Origin: Alphaproteobacteria bacterium
Lineage (GTDB): Bacteria > Myxococcota_A > UBA796 > GCA-2862545
DNA: 64,000 bases
Assembly: GCA_020632885.1 (NCBI GenBank)
Contig: JACKEQ010000024.1
Span: forward strand, 24,095 to 88,094
Direction: 5' to 3'
The notes under the pieces were generated by a model that ran no database searches, had not been told where the DNA came from, and saw only the letters and a program-made list of their open reading frames with translations. Within the stretch, counting starts at the first letter, position 1; each line of letters begins with the position of its first letter. This document shows, in pieces, positions 16,917 to 25,276 of this stretch. The position numbers and the translations under genes were made by a program.

Positions 16917-17744
16917 GTGCTGCTCGTCACGCTCGCCACCGCCCTCGCGGGGTGGCCCGAAGACCTCACGCTGTCCGGGCTCACCGAGCACGACGGCGTG
17001 CGCGTCGTCGACAACGAGCTCCTCCAGTCCACCTGGCGGGAGCTGGTGATGGAGCTCGGCACGGCCATCGCGCCGCGCCCCATGCCGTCCGCCACCACGG
17101 GCATCTACGGGTTCGAGCTCGCCCTCTCGAGCTCCTTCGTGCTGGTGGACGCCAAGACCCGCCCGTCGCGCGTCACGCCCTGGGACCGCGCCGTGGCCGA
17201 CGAGAACCACGAGCCCTACCTCGCCATCCCCACGTTCTCCGTGCGCAAGGGGCTGCCGGGTTCCTTCGAGCTCGGCGGGCGCCTCGGGTGGCTCGCGGGC
17301 ACGCGCACCGGGCTCGGGTCCGTCTACGGTCGCCTCGCGGTGCTCGAGAACTACAAGCCCATCCCGGACGTCACCCTGCAGCTCGGCTACACCGGCTACA
17401 CCGGCAACGACGAGTTCGACCTCTCCGTGTTCGACATGGGCGTCACGGTCGGGTCGCGGTTCGGCATCGGGCGCAACGGCGAGAACAACGGCCGATTCGA
17501 GCCGTTCGCCAAGTTCGACCTCCTCCGGATCAGCGCCGCGCCCACCGCCCCCCTCGAGCTCGTCCAGCAGGTCGGAGCGGTCACCTACGAGCGCAACCAG
17601 CTCAACGCCGAGCTCCCCCTCGCCGTCCCGCGGATCGGTGCCGGCTTCCAGGTCACCAGCGGTGTGGCCCACTTCCGCCTGTCGGGCTCGTGGTCCTGGC
17701 TGACGATCCCGAGCATCGACGTGGGCATGGGCTTCACCTTCTGA
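16917..17744 (+). CDS. Secreted outer-membrane beta-barrel protein candidate
   Basis: A 275-residue protein with a GTG start, a very short signal peptide (MLLVTLATALAG) and a mature part rich in alternating strands: FELGGRLGWLAG, VYGRLAVLENY, VTLQLGYTGYTGNDEFDLSVF, FRLSGSWSWLTIPSIDVGMGFTF. The C-terminal Phe in an amphipathic last strand is typical of outer-membrane barrels inserted by BamA. No substrate or family name is evident. It diverges from apbC across 95 bp and overlaps the next, larger barrel protein, suggesting that the two work together. Confidence 0.65.
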   Translation: MLLVTLATALAGWPEDLTLSGLTEHDGVRVVDNELLQSTWRELVMELGTAIAPRPMPSATTGIYGFELALSSSFVLVDAKTRPSRVTPWDRAVADENHEPYLAIPTFSVRKGLPGSFELGGRLGWLAGTRTGLGSVYGRLAVLENYKPIPDVTLQLGYTGYTGNDEFDLSVFDMGVTVGSRFGIGRNGENNGRFEPFAKFDLLRISAAPTAPLELVQQVGAVTYERNQLNAELPLAVPRIGAGFQVTSGVAHFRLSGSWSWLTIPSIDVGMGFTF

Positions 17745-20014
17745 CCCCGCTCCTCGTCGGGGTCGCCCTGGCCGCCCCCACCGTGCACCTCGAGGCCACG
17801 GTGGAGCGCGATCTGCGCACCGTCCACGGCACGCTCCGCGTCCCCCCCGGCGTCACCCTCACGAGCCCCCTCCCCCTCCCCCTGCCCGAAGACGACCTCA
17901 CGCTCGTGCGGACCTTCCCGGGTGCGGTGAACAGCGGCGAGCAGTCCATCGAGGCCGTCGGGGACGGGGTGTTCCGCTTCACCACCCGTCTCCCCCACCG
18001 CTGGGGCACCGTCGGCACCAGCGGCAAGGGGCTGTATGCGCTGGGTGGGTTCCATCCGCAGCCCCTCGTGGACGGGGCCATCGGGGCGGTCGACTGGGTC
18101 GTGGACATCACGTTGCCGCCCGGCCGCGCGGGCCTCGTGGGCCAGGAGCTGGGGTCTGGCACGCTGCACTGGGAGGGTCGGTCGGAGCGGGTCGCGCTCG
18201 CCGTACCTCGACGGGCGCGGACGTGGTCGCCGGAGGTCGGCGAGGTCGTCGTGCTGGCGAACGGCCGGCCGCGGCGGGTGTTCACGCGGCAGCTCGAGAA
18301 GGTCCTGCCGAGCGTGCCCATCGACCGTCCGGTGGTCGTCGTCGAGGCCCCGATGCGGCGACGGCTCGTGGCCACCGCACCGGGCGTGTTGTTCGCGAGC
18401 GACCGCTTCTTCCAGGTCTCCTTCCCCTTCGTGCCCTACCACCGTCCGGCGCTCGTGGAGGGCCTGGCGGCCGCCGACACCCTCCAGCCGCACCCGCAGC
18501 TCCGGGAGCTCGTGGGGCGGGCGTACGTGCTCGGCTGGGAGGACGCGAACACCCGCATCGGCGCGGTGCGGATGACCCGTGCGTTCGCGTGGGTGCCGTC
18601 CATCGACGACCTGCTCTCGTCGCGTCGCATGGCGTTCTACGGCGAGACCTTCCGCACCTGGAACCCCACGGACCCCCTGCTGGACGACGTGGTCGAGCAC
18701 CTCGCCCCCTACCGGCACGGCAGCTCGGTGGCCGCACAGCTCGAGCTCCGCAGCGACCGCGAGCACCTCGTACGGGTCGGGCGGGCGCTCGACCGCGGCA
18801 TGACCCTGCCCCAGGCGCTCCAGCTCACGGGCCTCGATCCGCGGCTCGCACCCGTGCTGACGGACCCCGCACCCACCCAGGACTACGTGCTCGCGACCGG
18901 CGCGCCCTTCACCGTCACCCGGGAGGCCGAGAGCGGGCAGCCCGAGATGCTGGAGGTGCGGGTCGACCGGTCCACGCGGATCTTCGAGATGCGGCCCGGC
19001 GAGACCGTGTCTCTCGGCGAGCTGTCGCGCGTCGTCCTCGACCCCGGACGTCGGGTGGAGCAGGCGAGCCGAACGGGCGATGCGCACCCGCTGGAGCGTC
19101 TGCGGGTGGTCACGGCGGCCGGGTTCGACACCGTCAACCTCACGCGCTTCCGCCTCGAGGGCACGGCGGCCGCGTGGGTCCGGGGTCGCAACGACACCCA
19201 CAACATCTTCTACGGCTCCATCGGCACATCGCGGGCGGCGACCTTCTCGCTGCGCCTCGAGCACATCTACAAGTTCGGTCCCCTGCGGTACGGCATCACG
19301 CGGCGGCACCGGCTGGCCACGGCCTTCGGGCCGTCGGTGCTCAACCCGGCCTACCAGTCCATCCCGGACGGGCGATTCGCGCTCTCGGGCAGCATCCGCT
19401 GGAGCTGGAGCGACCGGGACGCGTCGGAGTTCCCGCTGAGTGGCACGGGGCTCGGGCTCGTGGTGTCGGGCGGGTTCCACCCGTACAGCACGTCGCGGTG
19501 GTCGTCGGTCGGCGCGTCGGCGAGCACGGTGCTCTCGCCCCATCCGCGGCATGCGTTCGCGTTCTCGACATCCGCGGCCATCGCGCGGGCCACGCGGTAC
19601 GACCGGTTGCTGACCCTCGGGGGTGCGGGTCTGATGGCGTCGTTGCCGGTGCTCACGAGCTGCACGGCGGACGGGGAGCGCGATTGCGCGGATCGGGCGC
19701 TGGAGCGGTGGATCGGGCGTGCGGAGTACCGGCTGGTGGCCATCCGGGGCGCGCGGGTTCCGATGGTGGGTGCGTGGGGTCGGGAGCTGCAGGTCTCGGG
19801 TGGGGTGGAGACGTTGGTGGCGGGTCTGCAGCGAGGTCCGGCGCGGGCGGTCGGGGCGACGGCGGGGATCTCGGGGGTCTACGACCTCTTCGGGGCGGAT
19901 CCGGGGCTGGTGGGGTTCACGGCGGGCTGGCTGCTGGCGGTGGACGGGCTGACGTACGCACCCGTGCGGCCTGCGGTTCCGGAGGTGTTCCTGCGGTGGA
20001 CGCAGACTCTGTAA
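17741..20014 (+). CDS. Large secreted protein with C-terminal beta-barrel-like region; possible CTG start
   Basis: About 757 residues, not recognised. The first visible residues LTPLLVGVALAAPTVHLEAT look like a signal peptide. No ATG, GTG or TTG precedes this hydrophobic core in frame; a CTG at 17741 would overlap the previous stop as CTGA, matching the stop/start overlaps used throughout this genome. The first downstream conventional start, GTG at 17783, would delete the signal peptide. The middle has an extracytoplasmic region with long beta strands, and the last ~200 residues show barrel-like strands (FSLRLEHIYKFGPLRYGITRR, IRWSWSDRDAS, VSGGFHPYSTSRW). The end is WTQTL. No HExxH or other protease motif was found. 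Ends 15 bp before the target duplication of the insertion sequence. Confidence 0.6.
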   Translation: MTPLLVGVALAAPTVHLEATVERDLRTVHGTLRVPPGVTLTSPLPLPLPEDDLTLVRTFPGAVNSGEQSIEAVGDGVFRFTTRLPHRWGTVGTSGKGLYALGGFHPQPLVDGAIGAVDWVVDITLPPGRAGLVGQELGSGTLHWEGRSERVALAVPRRARTWSPEVGEVVVLANGRPRRVFTRQLEKVLPSVPIDRPVVVVEAPMRRRLVATAPGVLFASDRFFQVSFPFVPYHRPALVEGLAAADTLQPHPQLRELVGRAYVLGWEDANTRIGAVRMTRAFAWVPSIDDLLSSRRMAFYGETFRTWNPTDPLLDDVVEHLAPYRHGSSVAAQLELRSDREHLVRVGRALDRGMTLPQALQLTGLDPRLAPVLTDPAPTQDYVLATGAPFTVTREAESGQPEMLEVRVDRSTRIFEMRPGETVSLGELSRVVLDPGRRVEQASRTGDAHPLERLRVVTAAGFDTVNLTRFRLEGTAAAWVRGRNDTHNIFYGSIGTSRAATFSLRLEHIYKFGPLRYGITRRHRLATAFGPSVLNPAYQSIPDGRFALSGSIRWSWSDRDASEFPLSGTGLGLVVSGGFHPYSTSRWSSVGASASTVLSPHPRHAFAFSTSAAIARATRYDRLLTLGGAGLMASLPVLTSCTADGERDCADRALERWIGRAEYRLVAIRGARVPMVGAWGRELQVSGGVETLVAGLQRGPARAVGATAGISGVYDLFGADPGLVGFTAGWLLAVDGLTYAPVRPAVPEVFLRWTQTL

Positions 20015-20029
20015 CGATCCTGGGGTGGA

Positions 20030-20038
20030 ATCGCATTC
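20030..20038. repeat. Left target-site duplication of the IS (9 bp)
   Basis: ATCGCATTC immediately before the left inverted repeat; the identical 9 bases follow the right inverted repeat at 21702-21710. Nine-base duplications are known for the ISKra4 group. Confidence 0.93.
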
Positions 20039-20063
20039 GGGTGCGGATCCTTTCGTGTGACCT
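20039..20063 (+). repeat. IS left inverted repeat
   Basis: 25-bp terminal repeat beginning GGGTGCGGATCC; differs from the complement of the right end at 4 positions (9, 14, 16 and 24). Confidence 0.9.
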
Positions 20064-20107
20064 GATGGTGGAGCTTCGAACAGGATCGATGGCGTGAGAT
20101 TCGGGGC

Positions 20108-20169
20108 GCAGGCGGACCCCGAGGGGTACCTAGCAGTCGCCAAACTCGCTAGCCCCGGAGCCCGCCTGC
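20108..20169 (+). promoter_or_regulatory. Hairpin leader immediately before the transposase start
   Basis: Arms GCAGGCGG (20108-20115) and CCGCCTGC (20162-20169) can pair, with an inner CTAGC/GCTAG stem (20130-20134 with 20148-20152), GGGG/CCCC between them, and a 13-nt loop. The ATG begins two bases after the outer arm, and no separate Shine-Dalgarno is exposed. In RNA this could limit transposase translation. The fold is by eye. Confidence 0.5.
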
Positions 20170-20170
20170 C

Positions 20171-21673
20171 ATGGGATCGTACCCGCCTTCCTCGTTCACC
20201 GACAGCTTCGGCGCCTTCGAGGCTCTCGTGACCTCTCTCCAGACCGACGAGATGGCTGGTTTCTCCCACGTCGATGTCGAGACGCACATCAACGACAAGG
20301 GCACGGAGGTGCTGCGGCTTCTCCTGCAGGACCACCTCACGCTTCGTGCGGAGCGGGAGTCGATGCGGCCAATGACGGGTGCGGACGGGAAGGCGCGAAC
20401 GGAGGCACGGACCGGGGAGCGCAACCTGATGTCTCTCTTCGGTGGTGTCGTCGTCCGCCGGCTCGCCCTCACGAGGCGCGGTGTTCCAGGCGGGCTCCGT
20501 CCCATGGACGCCCGCCTGAACCTGCCCTCCGACAGTTTCTCGCTGGTGGTCCGCAAGGAGATCGCGTGGGCGGCTGCGAACGGCTCCTTCGAGTCCGCCG
20601 TGGACGACGTGGTCCGCCTCACCGGGGCCACGGTCCACAAGCGGCAGGCCGAACGCCTCGCGATGGCGTTCGCCCAGGACTTCGGTGCCTTCTACGAGTC
20701 GCGGGGTCCGGACCCAGTGGTCTCCGAAGACCTCCTGGTGCTTTCGTTCGATGGCAAAGGGGTCGTGATGAGGCCGGAGGGGCTGCGCGCGGAGACCCGG
20801 AAGCGCGCGAAGGCTGCGCCCAAGGCGACCCGTCGCCTGAAGCCAGGACAGAAGCCGAATCGGAAGCGGATGGCGGCGGTCGCGACCATCTACGACCTCG
20901 AGGCCACGCCCCGAGGTTCGGAGGACGTCCTCCGGGAGCTCGGCCACACGGGCCCGTACAAGGTTCCGAAGAAGCCGAAGAACAAGCGCGTGTGGGCCAG
21001 TCTCGAGCACGGCATGCAGGAGGTCGTGGCAGACGGGTTCCTCGCAGCTCTGGACCGCGACGAGAACCTCGAGCGGCGATGGGTCGTCCTCGTCGATGGC
21101 AACGAGGACCAGATGGCCGCCGTCCGCGCCCAGGCAGCCGCGATCGGCATCGAGCTGACCGTCGTGCTCGATGTCATCCATGTCCTCGAATACCTCTGGA
21201 AGGCCGGCCAGGCGGTGCTCGGAGCGCAGGACACCGCCACCGTGGAGGCATGGGTGACCGCCCGGGCGAAGCGCATCCTCGATGGGGAGTCCAGCGATGT
21301 CGCCGCCGGAATCCGTCGCAGCGCGACGGCACGGAACCTCCGGGGAGACCGACGGAAGGCGGTGGACGTCTGCTGCGGCTACCTGCTCAACCATAGGGAG
21401 GAGCTTCGCTATCATGAGTTCCTCCGGGACGGGCTCCCCATCGCGACCGGCGTGATCGAGGGGGCTTGCCGCTCCCTGGTCCGTGACCGGATGGACATCA
21501 CGGGTGCGCGATGGGGTCTGCCCGGCGCCGAGGCCGTGCTCAAGCTGCGCTCGCTGCGCGCATCGGGGGACTTCGATGAGTACTGGCGTTTCCATCAGCG
21601 ACGCGAGCTCGAGCGGAATCACCTTCGAAGCTACGCAGAGGACGAACTGGCCGAGCTTCGGGAGGCCGCGTGA
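20171..21673 (+). CDS. ISKra4-family transposase
   Basis: A 500-residue DDE-type transposase that cuts and joins the element ends. Candidate acidic residues sit in LVLSFDGKGV (Asp194), VVLVDGNEDQ (Asp309), VVLDVIHVLEYLWKAG (Asp334) and ATGVIEGACRSLVRDRM (Glu430), the pattern of the ISKra4 group. A basic Lys/Arg/Pro-rich stretch (residues about 209-233, and 264-274) lies between the first two, as in relatives. The reading frame is intact. The start ATG follows the hairpin leader directly. The family name is from recognition of motifs, not a search. Confidence 0.9.
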   Translation: MGSYPPSSFTDSFGAFEALVTSLQTDEMAGFSHVDVETHINDKGTEVLRLLLQDHLTLRAERESMRPMTGADGKARTEARTGERNLMSLFGGVVVRRLALTRRGVPGGLRPMDARLNLPSDSFSLVVRKEIAWAAANGSFESAVDDVVRLTGATVHKRQAERLAMAFAQDFGAFYESRGPDPVVSEDLLVLSFDGKGVVMRPEGLRAETRKRAKAAPKATRRLKPGQKPNRKRMAAVATIYDLEATPRGSEDVLRELGHTGPYKVPKKPKNKRVWASLEHGMQEVVADGFLAALDRDENLERRWVVLVDGNEDQMAAVRAQAAAIGIELTVVLDVIHVLEYLWKAGQAVLGAQDTATVEAWVTARAKRILDGESSDVAAGIRRSATARNLRGDRRKAVDVCCGYLLNHREELRYHEFLRDGLPIATGVIEGACRSLVRDRMDITGARWGLPGAEAVLKLRSLRASGDFDEYWRFHQRRELERNHLRSYAEDELAELREAA

Positions 21674-21676
21674 CCG

Positions 21677-21701
21677 AAGTCACACCAGAGGAGCCGCACC
21701 C
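21677..21701 (-). repeat. IS right inverted repeat
   Basis: 25-bp terminal repeat, reading GGGTGCGGCTCC on the minus strand; it lies 3 bp after the transposase stop. Confidence 0.9.
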
Positions 21702-21710
21702 ATCGCATTC
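21702..21710. repeat. Right target-site duplication of the IS (9 bp)
   Basis: ATCGCATTC, identical to 20030-20038, directly after the right inverted repeat. Confidence 0.93.
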
Positions 21711-21754
21711 AAGCGCAACCATTCCAGACTGATCACCTCGCCTTTCCTCCGGCT

Positions 21755-21769
21755 GTACAAAGTGTGTAC
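21755..21769. promoter_or_regulatory. Inverted repeat upstream of a lipoprotein gene
   Basis: GTACA (21755-21759) and TGTAC (21765-21769) flank a 5-bp spacer, about 50 bp before the lipoprotein start. It could be an operator half-site pair, but it is short and no cognate regulator is adjacent. Confidence 0.2.
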
Positions 21770-21820
21770 GCGGAACGGTGGCGAAGGTCCGCGCTCCCCC
21801 GTAGTCTGTTCGTGGAGGAG

Positions 21821-22210
21821 ATGAGGTTGCATCCTGACCGCGCCCTCACCGTCGTCCTGACGGTCCTGATGGCCCTCCCTGCGGCTTCCTGTGGGGGTGT
21901 CGACACCTGCCGGAGGGGTAGGAACTTCGAGGCTGTGCCCTTCTACGTGTACTCGCCCGACGGGACATGCATCGAGCAACCCGAGGAGCTCCTCGTCGAT
22001 GCCTGCATCTGGAAGGAGTACCTCGAGCCCTCCCCGTGCATGGGCACGCCCTGGCTGATGGCCGACGCACGCACCGGGATGTGCGTCCAGGTGCTCCAGC
22101 AGGACGAGTGCGCCCCGATCCCCACCGACGACCCCGACATCCGCCCATGCGACGAGGTGGACGAGCGGTGCTGCGACCTGGATCTGTGGATGGGGGGCTG
22201 CACGCCGTGA
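21821..22210 (+). CDS. Cysteine-rich lipoprotein
   Basis: A 129-residue product with signal peptide and lipobox LPAASC, so it is anchored in a membrane by the lipidated Cys. The mature part has about ten further Cys in small clusters (GTCIEQ, DACIW, PSPCMG, GMCVQ, DECAP, RPCDE, RCCDL, GGCTP), so it is probably disulfide-stabilised and extracytoplasmic. The segment VYSPDGTC with a later ACIWKEYLEPS resembles VYHVDGTC and ACARRIFEPW in the lipoprotein at 55827-56348, hinting at a lineage family. The ATG at 21821 is chosen because it begins the signal peptide; a TTG two codons later is possible. Function unknown. Confidence 0.7.
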   Translation: MRLHPDRALTVVLTVLMALPAASCGGVDTCRRGRNFEAVPFYVYSPDGTCIEQPEELLVDACIWKEYLEPSPCMGTPWLMADARTGMCVQVLQQDECAPIPTDDPDIRPCDEVDERCCDLDLWMGGCTP

Positions 22211-22219
22211 CGAGGGGTC

Positions 22220-22729
22220 TCAGTCCGCCTTGGGGACGAACATCCGGTACATCCCCGGATTGCAGAGCGCGCTGTGCATCGGCGAGCCCGGCTCGCACCC
22301 GTCCCAGTCCTCCCAGCGCGACACACCGGCAGGCAGCCGCATACCCTTGATCGCGAAGTCCCAGTACGTCGCGTCCACACCCGTGAACACGTCCTGCCCG
22401 GCGAGCGCGGCAGCCTTGAACAGCTCCTCCTTCGCCTCCTTCAGGTCACCGCTCCCGTACAGGGCGATCCCGCGCTGCATGTGGACGTAGGGGTTGCCGA
22501 TCTGGCCGCGGATCAGAGCCTCCGTGAGCGGATAGACCGCCTCCGCGTGACGCTCGAGGGCGACGAGCGCGAAGCCGACGTGGGCCGCGAACCAGGCGAC
22601 GGTGGGCATGACGGCCGCCTCGCGGGACAGCGCCAGGCCGCGCTCGAACCTCACCAGCGCCCCAGCCGCGTCGCCGGCATCGAGCATCGCGCCCCCCTCG
22701 GCCCCCAACCGATCCAGCTCGTCCTGCAT
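22220..22729 (-). CDS. Small TPR-like protein
   Basis: A 169-residue, probably cytoplasmic, helical protein. Two or three TPR-like helix pairs are visible: DAGDAAGALVRFERGLALSR, HVGFALVALERHAEAVYPLT and VHMQRGIALYGSGDLKEAKE. The C-terminal part (DATYWDFAIKGMRLP, then EDWDGCEPGSP) is not repeat-like. No signal peptide. It converges on the lipoprotein gene (10-bp gap) and diverges from the ABC-F gene across 128 bp. Function unknown; TPR proteins usually bind other proteins. Confidence 0.65.
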   Translation of the reverse strand: MQDELDRLGAEGGAMLDAGDAAGALVRFERGLALSREAAVMPTVAWFAAHVGFALVALERHAEAVYPLTEALIRGQIGNPYVHMQRGIALYGSGDLKEAKEELFKAAALAGQDVFTGVDATYWDFAIKGMRLPAGVSRWEDWDGCEPGSPMHSALCNPGMYRMFVPKAD

Positions 22730-22857
22730 CCCGTCCTCCGGAGGCCCGAGGTAGCCGGCGGAGGACCGATCCGCTACGCTGCACGAGGAGGCCCGAAGTG
22801 GACACGCACACCGCCTGATCGCAGCCCGAACCCCCGTTCCCGATCCCCTGGTGTGCC

Positions 22858-24357
22858 TTGTCTCCGTCCCTCCGCCTCGTGCGCGCGTCCTTCGCGTTCG
22901 CCGACCGTCGTCCGATCCTCGACGCGGTCGACCTCCACCTCACCCCCGGCTGGACGGGCCTCGTCGGCCCCAACGGTGCGGGGAAGACCACCCTGCTGCG
23001 CATCCTCGCGGGCGAGCTCCCGTGTGCCGGCGTGCACCGCGACCCCGACGACCTCCGCGTGCACCGCCTCCACCAGCGGCTGGACGCCCCGGAGGCCGAC
23101 GTCCTGGCCTTCGCGGCCGCCTGGGACAAGCGCGCCCTGCGCCTCCAGAGCCGTCTGGACCTCGATCCCACCGGCATGGACCGCTGGCCCACGCTGTCCC
23201 CCGGCGAGCGCCGCAGGTGGCAGGTGGCCGCCGCTCGGTGGCTCGAGCCGGACGTGCTCCTCCTGGACGAGCCGGGCAACCACCTCGACCGCCAGGCCCG
23301 TGACGCGCTGCTGGACGCCCTCTCGGGCTTTCGGGGCATCGGCGTGCTCGTCAGCCACGACCGCGACCTCCTGGACGCCCTGACGACGCGCACGGTGCAC
23401 CTGGAGCACGGACGCAGCCGGGCAGCCGAGCTGCCGTGGTCCCTCGCCCGCGCCGCCTGGGACGAGGAGGACGCACGCCTGCTCGCCGACCTGGACGCCG
23501 CACGCGACGCGGACGACCGGGCCCGCCGGCAGCTCCACGCGTCCCGCGAGCGGAGTCGGGGGGCCAGCCGCGCCCGCTCGCTCCGCGGCGTGGACCCACG
23601 CGACCACGACGCCCGCTCGACCGGGCGCAAGGCCGCCGTGGCGAAGGCGGAGGCCAGCCACGCCCGCTCGACCGCCCGGGCCGTCACGGCGGCCGCGCGA
23701 GCCCGGGAGACCCTCGACGCCGCCGTCCGCCCTGACGATCTCGGACGCGCCGTCGTCGTCCGGCACGCCCCCGCCCGCAAGCGTGTGCTCCTGACCTGCA
23801 ACGGGCCCGTGCTGGCGGGGTCCACGCGGGTCCTGGAGCATGTGGACCTCGCCGTCGGTCGCGACGACCGGGTGTGGATCGCGGGCCCCAACGGCACCGG
23901 GAAGTCGACCCTGGTGGCCGCCCTGCTCGCGGGGGCCACGATCCCGGCGGAGAGCATGCTCGTGCTGCCCCAGGAGCTCGACGAGCCCGCCATCGACGCG
24001 TTGCTCGCCCGTCTCCAGGCCCTCCCGACCGACATCCGCGGTGGGGTGCTCCAGCTCGTCGCTGCGCTGGGTGTGGCGCCCGCCCAGCTCCTCGCGTCGG
24101 CCCGTCCTTCGCCCGGAGAGGCCCGCAAGCTCGCGCTGGCCCTGGGTCTCGCGGACGACCGTGCGCTCCTCGTGCTGGACGAGCCCACCCACCACCTGGA
24201 CCTCCCGGCGCGCCTGCGGCTGCAGGAGGCCCTCCAGGCCTGGCCGGGTGCCCTGGTGCTCGTCACCCACGACGACGCGCTGGGACGGGCCGTGTGCACC
24301 ACGCGCTGGACGCTCGCGGCGGGCGAGCTGCACGCGGAGACGCCCGACCCGCGATAG
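22858..24357 (+). CDS. ABC-F family ATPase
   Basis: Two ABC ATP-binding domains in one soluble chain without membrane segments, 499 residues, the layout of ABC-F proteins that act on ribosomes (translation factors or ribosome protection). Domain 1: Walker A GPNGAGKTT (37-45), signature LSPGERRRW, Walker B VLLLDEPGNHLD. Domain 2: Walker A GPNGTGKST, signature PSPGEARKLALA, Walker B LLVLDEPTHHLDL. The linker between them is long, Ala/Arg rich and helical (RARRQLHASRERSRG...). Relatives of this short type include Uup/ErmF-like and unassigned members; no resistance role can be claimed. Start is TTG with no strong alternative. Downstream AraC-type gene begins 8 bp after the stop. Confidence 0.88.
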   Translation: MSPSLRLVRASFAFADRRPILDAVDLHLTPGWTGLVGPNGAGKTTLLRILAGELPCAGVHRDPDDLRVHRLHQRLDAPEADVLAFAAAWDKRALRLQSRLDLDPTGMDRWPTLSPGERRRWQVAAARWLEPDVLLLDEPGNHLDRQARDALLDALSGFRGIGVLVSHDRDLLDALTTRTVHLEHGRSRAAELPWSLARAAWDEEDARLLADLDAARDADDRARRQLHASRERSRGASRARSLRGVDPRDHDARSTGRKAAVAKAEASHARSTARAVTAAARARETLDAAVRPDDLGRAVVVRHAPARKRVLLTCNGPVLAGSTRVLEHVDLAVGRDDRVWIAGPNGTGKSTLVAALLAGATIPAESMLVLPQELDEPAIDALLARLQALPTDIRGGVLQLVAALGVAPAQLLASARPSPGEARKLALALGLADDRALLVLDEPTHHLDLPARLRLQEALQAWPGALVLVTHDDALGRAVCTTRWTLAAGELHAETPDPR

Positions 24358-24365
24358 TCGCGCGG

Positions 24366-24848
24366 ATGCCCACCGATCCCGAGCTCCTGCGTCGCCTGCT
24401 CCGGGCGCGCGACCGCATGGACGCCGCGTCCGAGGAGGACTGGCCCGTGCGCCGGCTGGCGCGGGTCAGCGGGGTCTCGGAGGCCCACTTCGCGCGGTCG
24501 TTCAAGGCGGCCTTCGGCGTGCCGCCGCACCGCTACCTGCTCACCCGGCGCATCGAGCGGGCCACCGCGCTGCTCCGCCACACCGACCTCCCGGTCACGG
24601 AGATCGCGATGCAGACGGGCTGGAAGAGCCTCGGCACCTTCGGGCGCACGTTCCGGGACGTCACGGGTGAGAGCCCCTCCGCCTTCCGCGCCCGGGAGGC
24701 CGCCCTGCCCCAGGCGCCGTCCCACGTCCCGGCCTGCTGGCTGAAGGCCGCCATGCGGCCCGACCTCACGATGGCAGTTTCGGAGAAGCGGCGGCAGGAC
24801 GACGCCCCTACATTCGGGCCATCGGACGGGGGGGACGGACCTCCCTGA
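24366..24848 (+). CDS. AraC-family transcriptional regulator
   Basis: A 160-residue protein that is essentially the AraC DNA-binding domain: two helix-turn-helix units, VRRLARVSGVSEAHFARSFK (about 28-47) and VTEIAMQTGWKSLGTFGRTF (about 77-96), with the linker HRYLLTRRIERATALLR. No separate ligand-binding domain precedes it. The tail after residue 115 is variable. It sits 14 bp upstream of a VOC-family gene on the same strand, an arrangement often seen for self-standing glyoxalase-like operons, so it may regulate that gene. Confidence 0.9.
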   Translation: MPTDPELLRRLLRARDRMDAASEEDWPVRRLARVSGVSEAHFARSFKAAFGVPPHRYLLTRRIERATALLRHTDLPVTEIAMQTGWKSLGTFGRTFRDVTGESPSAFRAREAALPQAPSHVPACWLKAAMRPDLTMAVSEKRRQDDAPTFGPSDGGDGPP

Positions 24849-24862
24849 CGCTTGGAGGTGCC

Positions 24863-25276
24863 ATGGGCCAGGGTGTGGGGATCGTCTCGCTGTACGTGCG
24901 GGACCACGACGAAGCGGTGCAGTTCTACGTGGAGCGGGTGGGCTTCCGCGTGCACACCGACATCAGGAACGGGGCGTACCGCTGGGTGACCGTGCAGCAC
25001 CCCGAGCAGCCGTCCCTCCAGCTCCAGCTCGAGGTGCCGGGGGCCCCGGTCCTCGACGACGCGTCGGCCGCCGCGGCCCGCGAGCTCCTCGCGAAGGGCG
25101 GGATGCCGGGCCTGGTGCTCCACGTGGACGACTGCAGGGCGCAGGTCGAGCGCATGCGGGCGGCTGGCGTGGAGATCACGCAGGAGCCGGTGGACCGCTT
25201 CGGGAACGTGGACGCGGGCTTCCGCGACCCCTCGGGCAACGGCTGGAAGGTCATCCAGCAGGGGCGTGGGCGATGA
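24863..25276 (+). CDS. Glyoxalase/bleomycin resistance (VOC) family protein
   Basis: A 137-residue vicinal-oxygen-chelate fold protein. The two beta-alpha-beta modules are visible: VSLYVRDHDEAVQFYVERVG at the start and GLVLHVDDCRAQVERMRAAG in the second half, ending GNVDAGFRDPSGNGWKVIQQ. Potential metal ligands are His and Glu positions typical of the fold, but substrate cannot be assigned; many such proteins detoxify electrophiles or bind antibiotics. Starts after GGAGGTGCC. Follows the AraC-type gene and overlaps the next small membrane protein gene (ATGA). Confidence 0.88.
   Translation: MGQGVGIVSLYVRDHDEAVQFYVERVGFRVHTDIRNGAYRWVTVQHPEQPSLQLQLEVPGAPVLDDASAAAARELLAKGGMPGLVLHVDDCRAQVERMRAAGVEITQEPVDRFGNVDAGFRDPSGNGWKVIQQGRGR

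Larger units (their letters stand above)
20039..21701 (+). mobile_element. Complete ISKra4-like insertion sequence, 1663 bp
   Basis: Bounded by 25-bp imperfect inverted repeats (20039-20063 and 21677-21701, 21 of 25 matches, both beginning GGGTGCGG inward) and by a perfect 9-bp direct repeat. It carries one intact 500-residue transposase gene and a hairpin leader. The intact gene, good ends and unmutated target duplication show that this is a recent, probably still active insertion between an outer-membrane protein gene and a lipoprotein gene. It interrupts no recognisable gene; the reconstructed empty site lies 15 bp after a stop codon. Confidence 0.93.

Noticed and set aside
22858..24357. 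Antibiotic resistance ABC-F gene
   Set aside because: ABC-F identity is clear, but no diagnostic feature of a resistance subclass was found.
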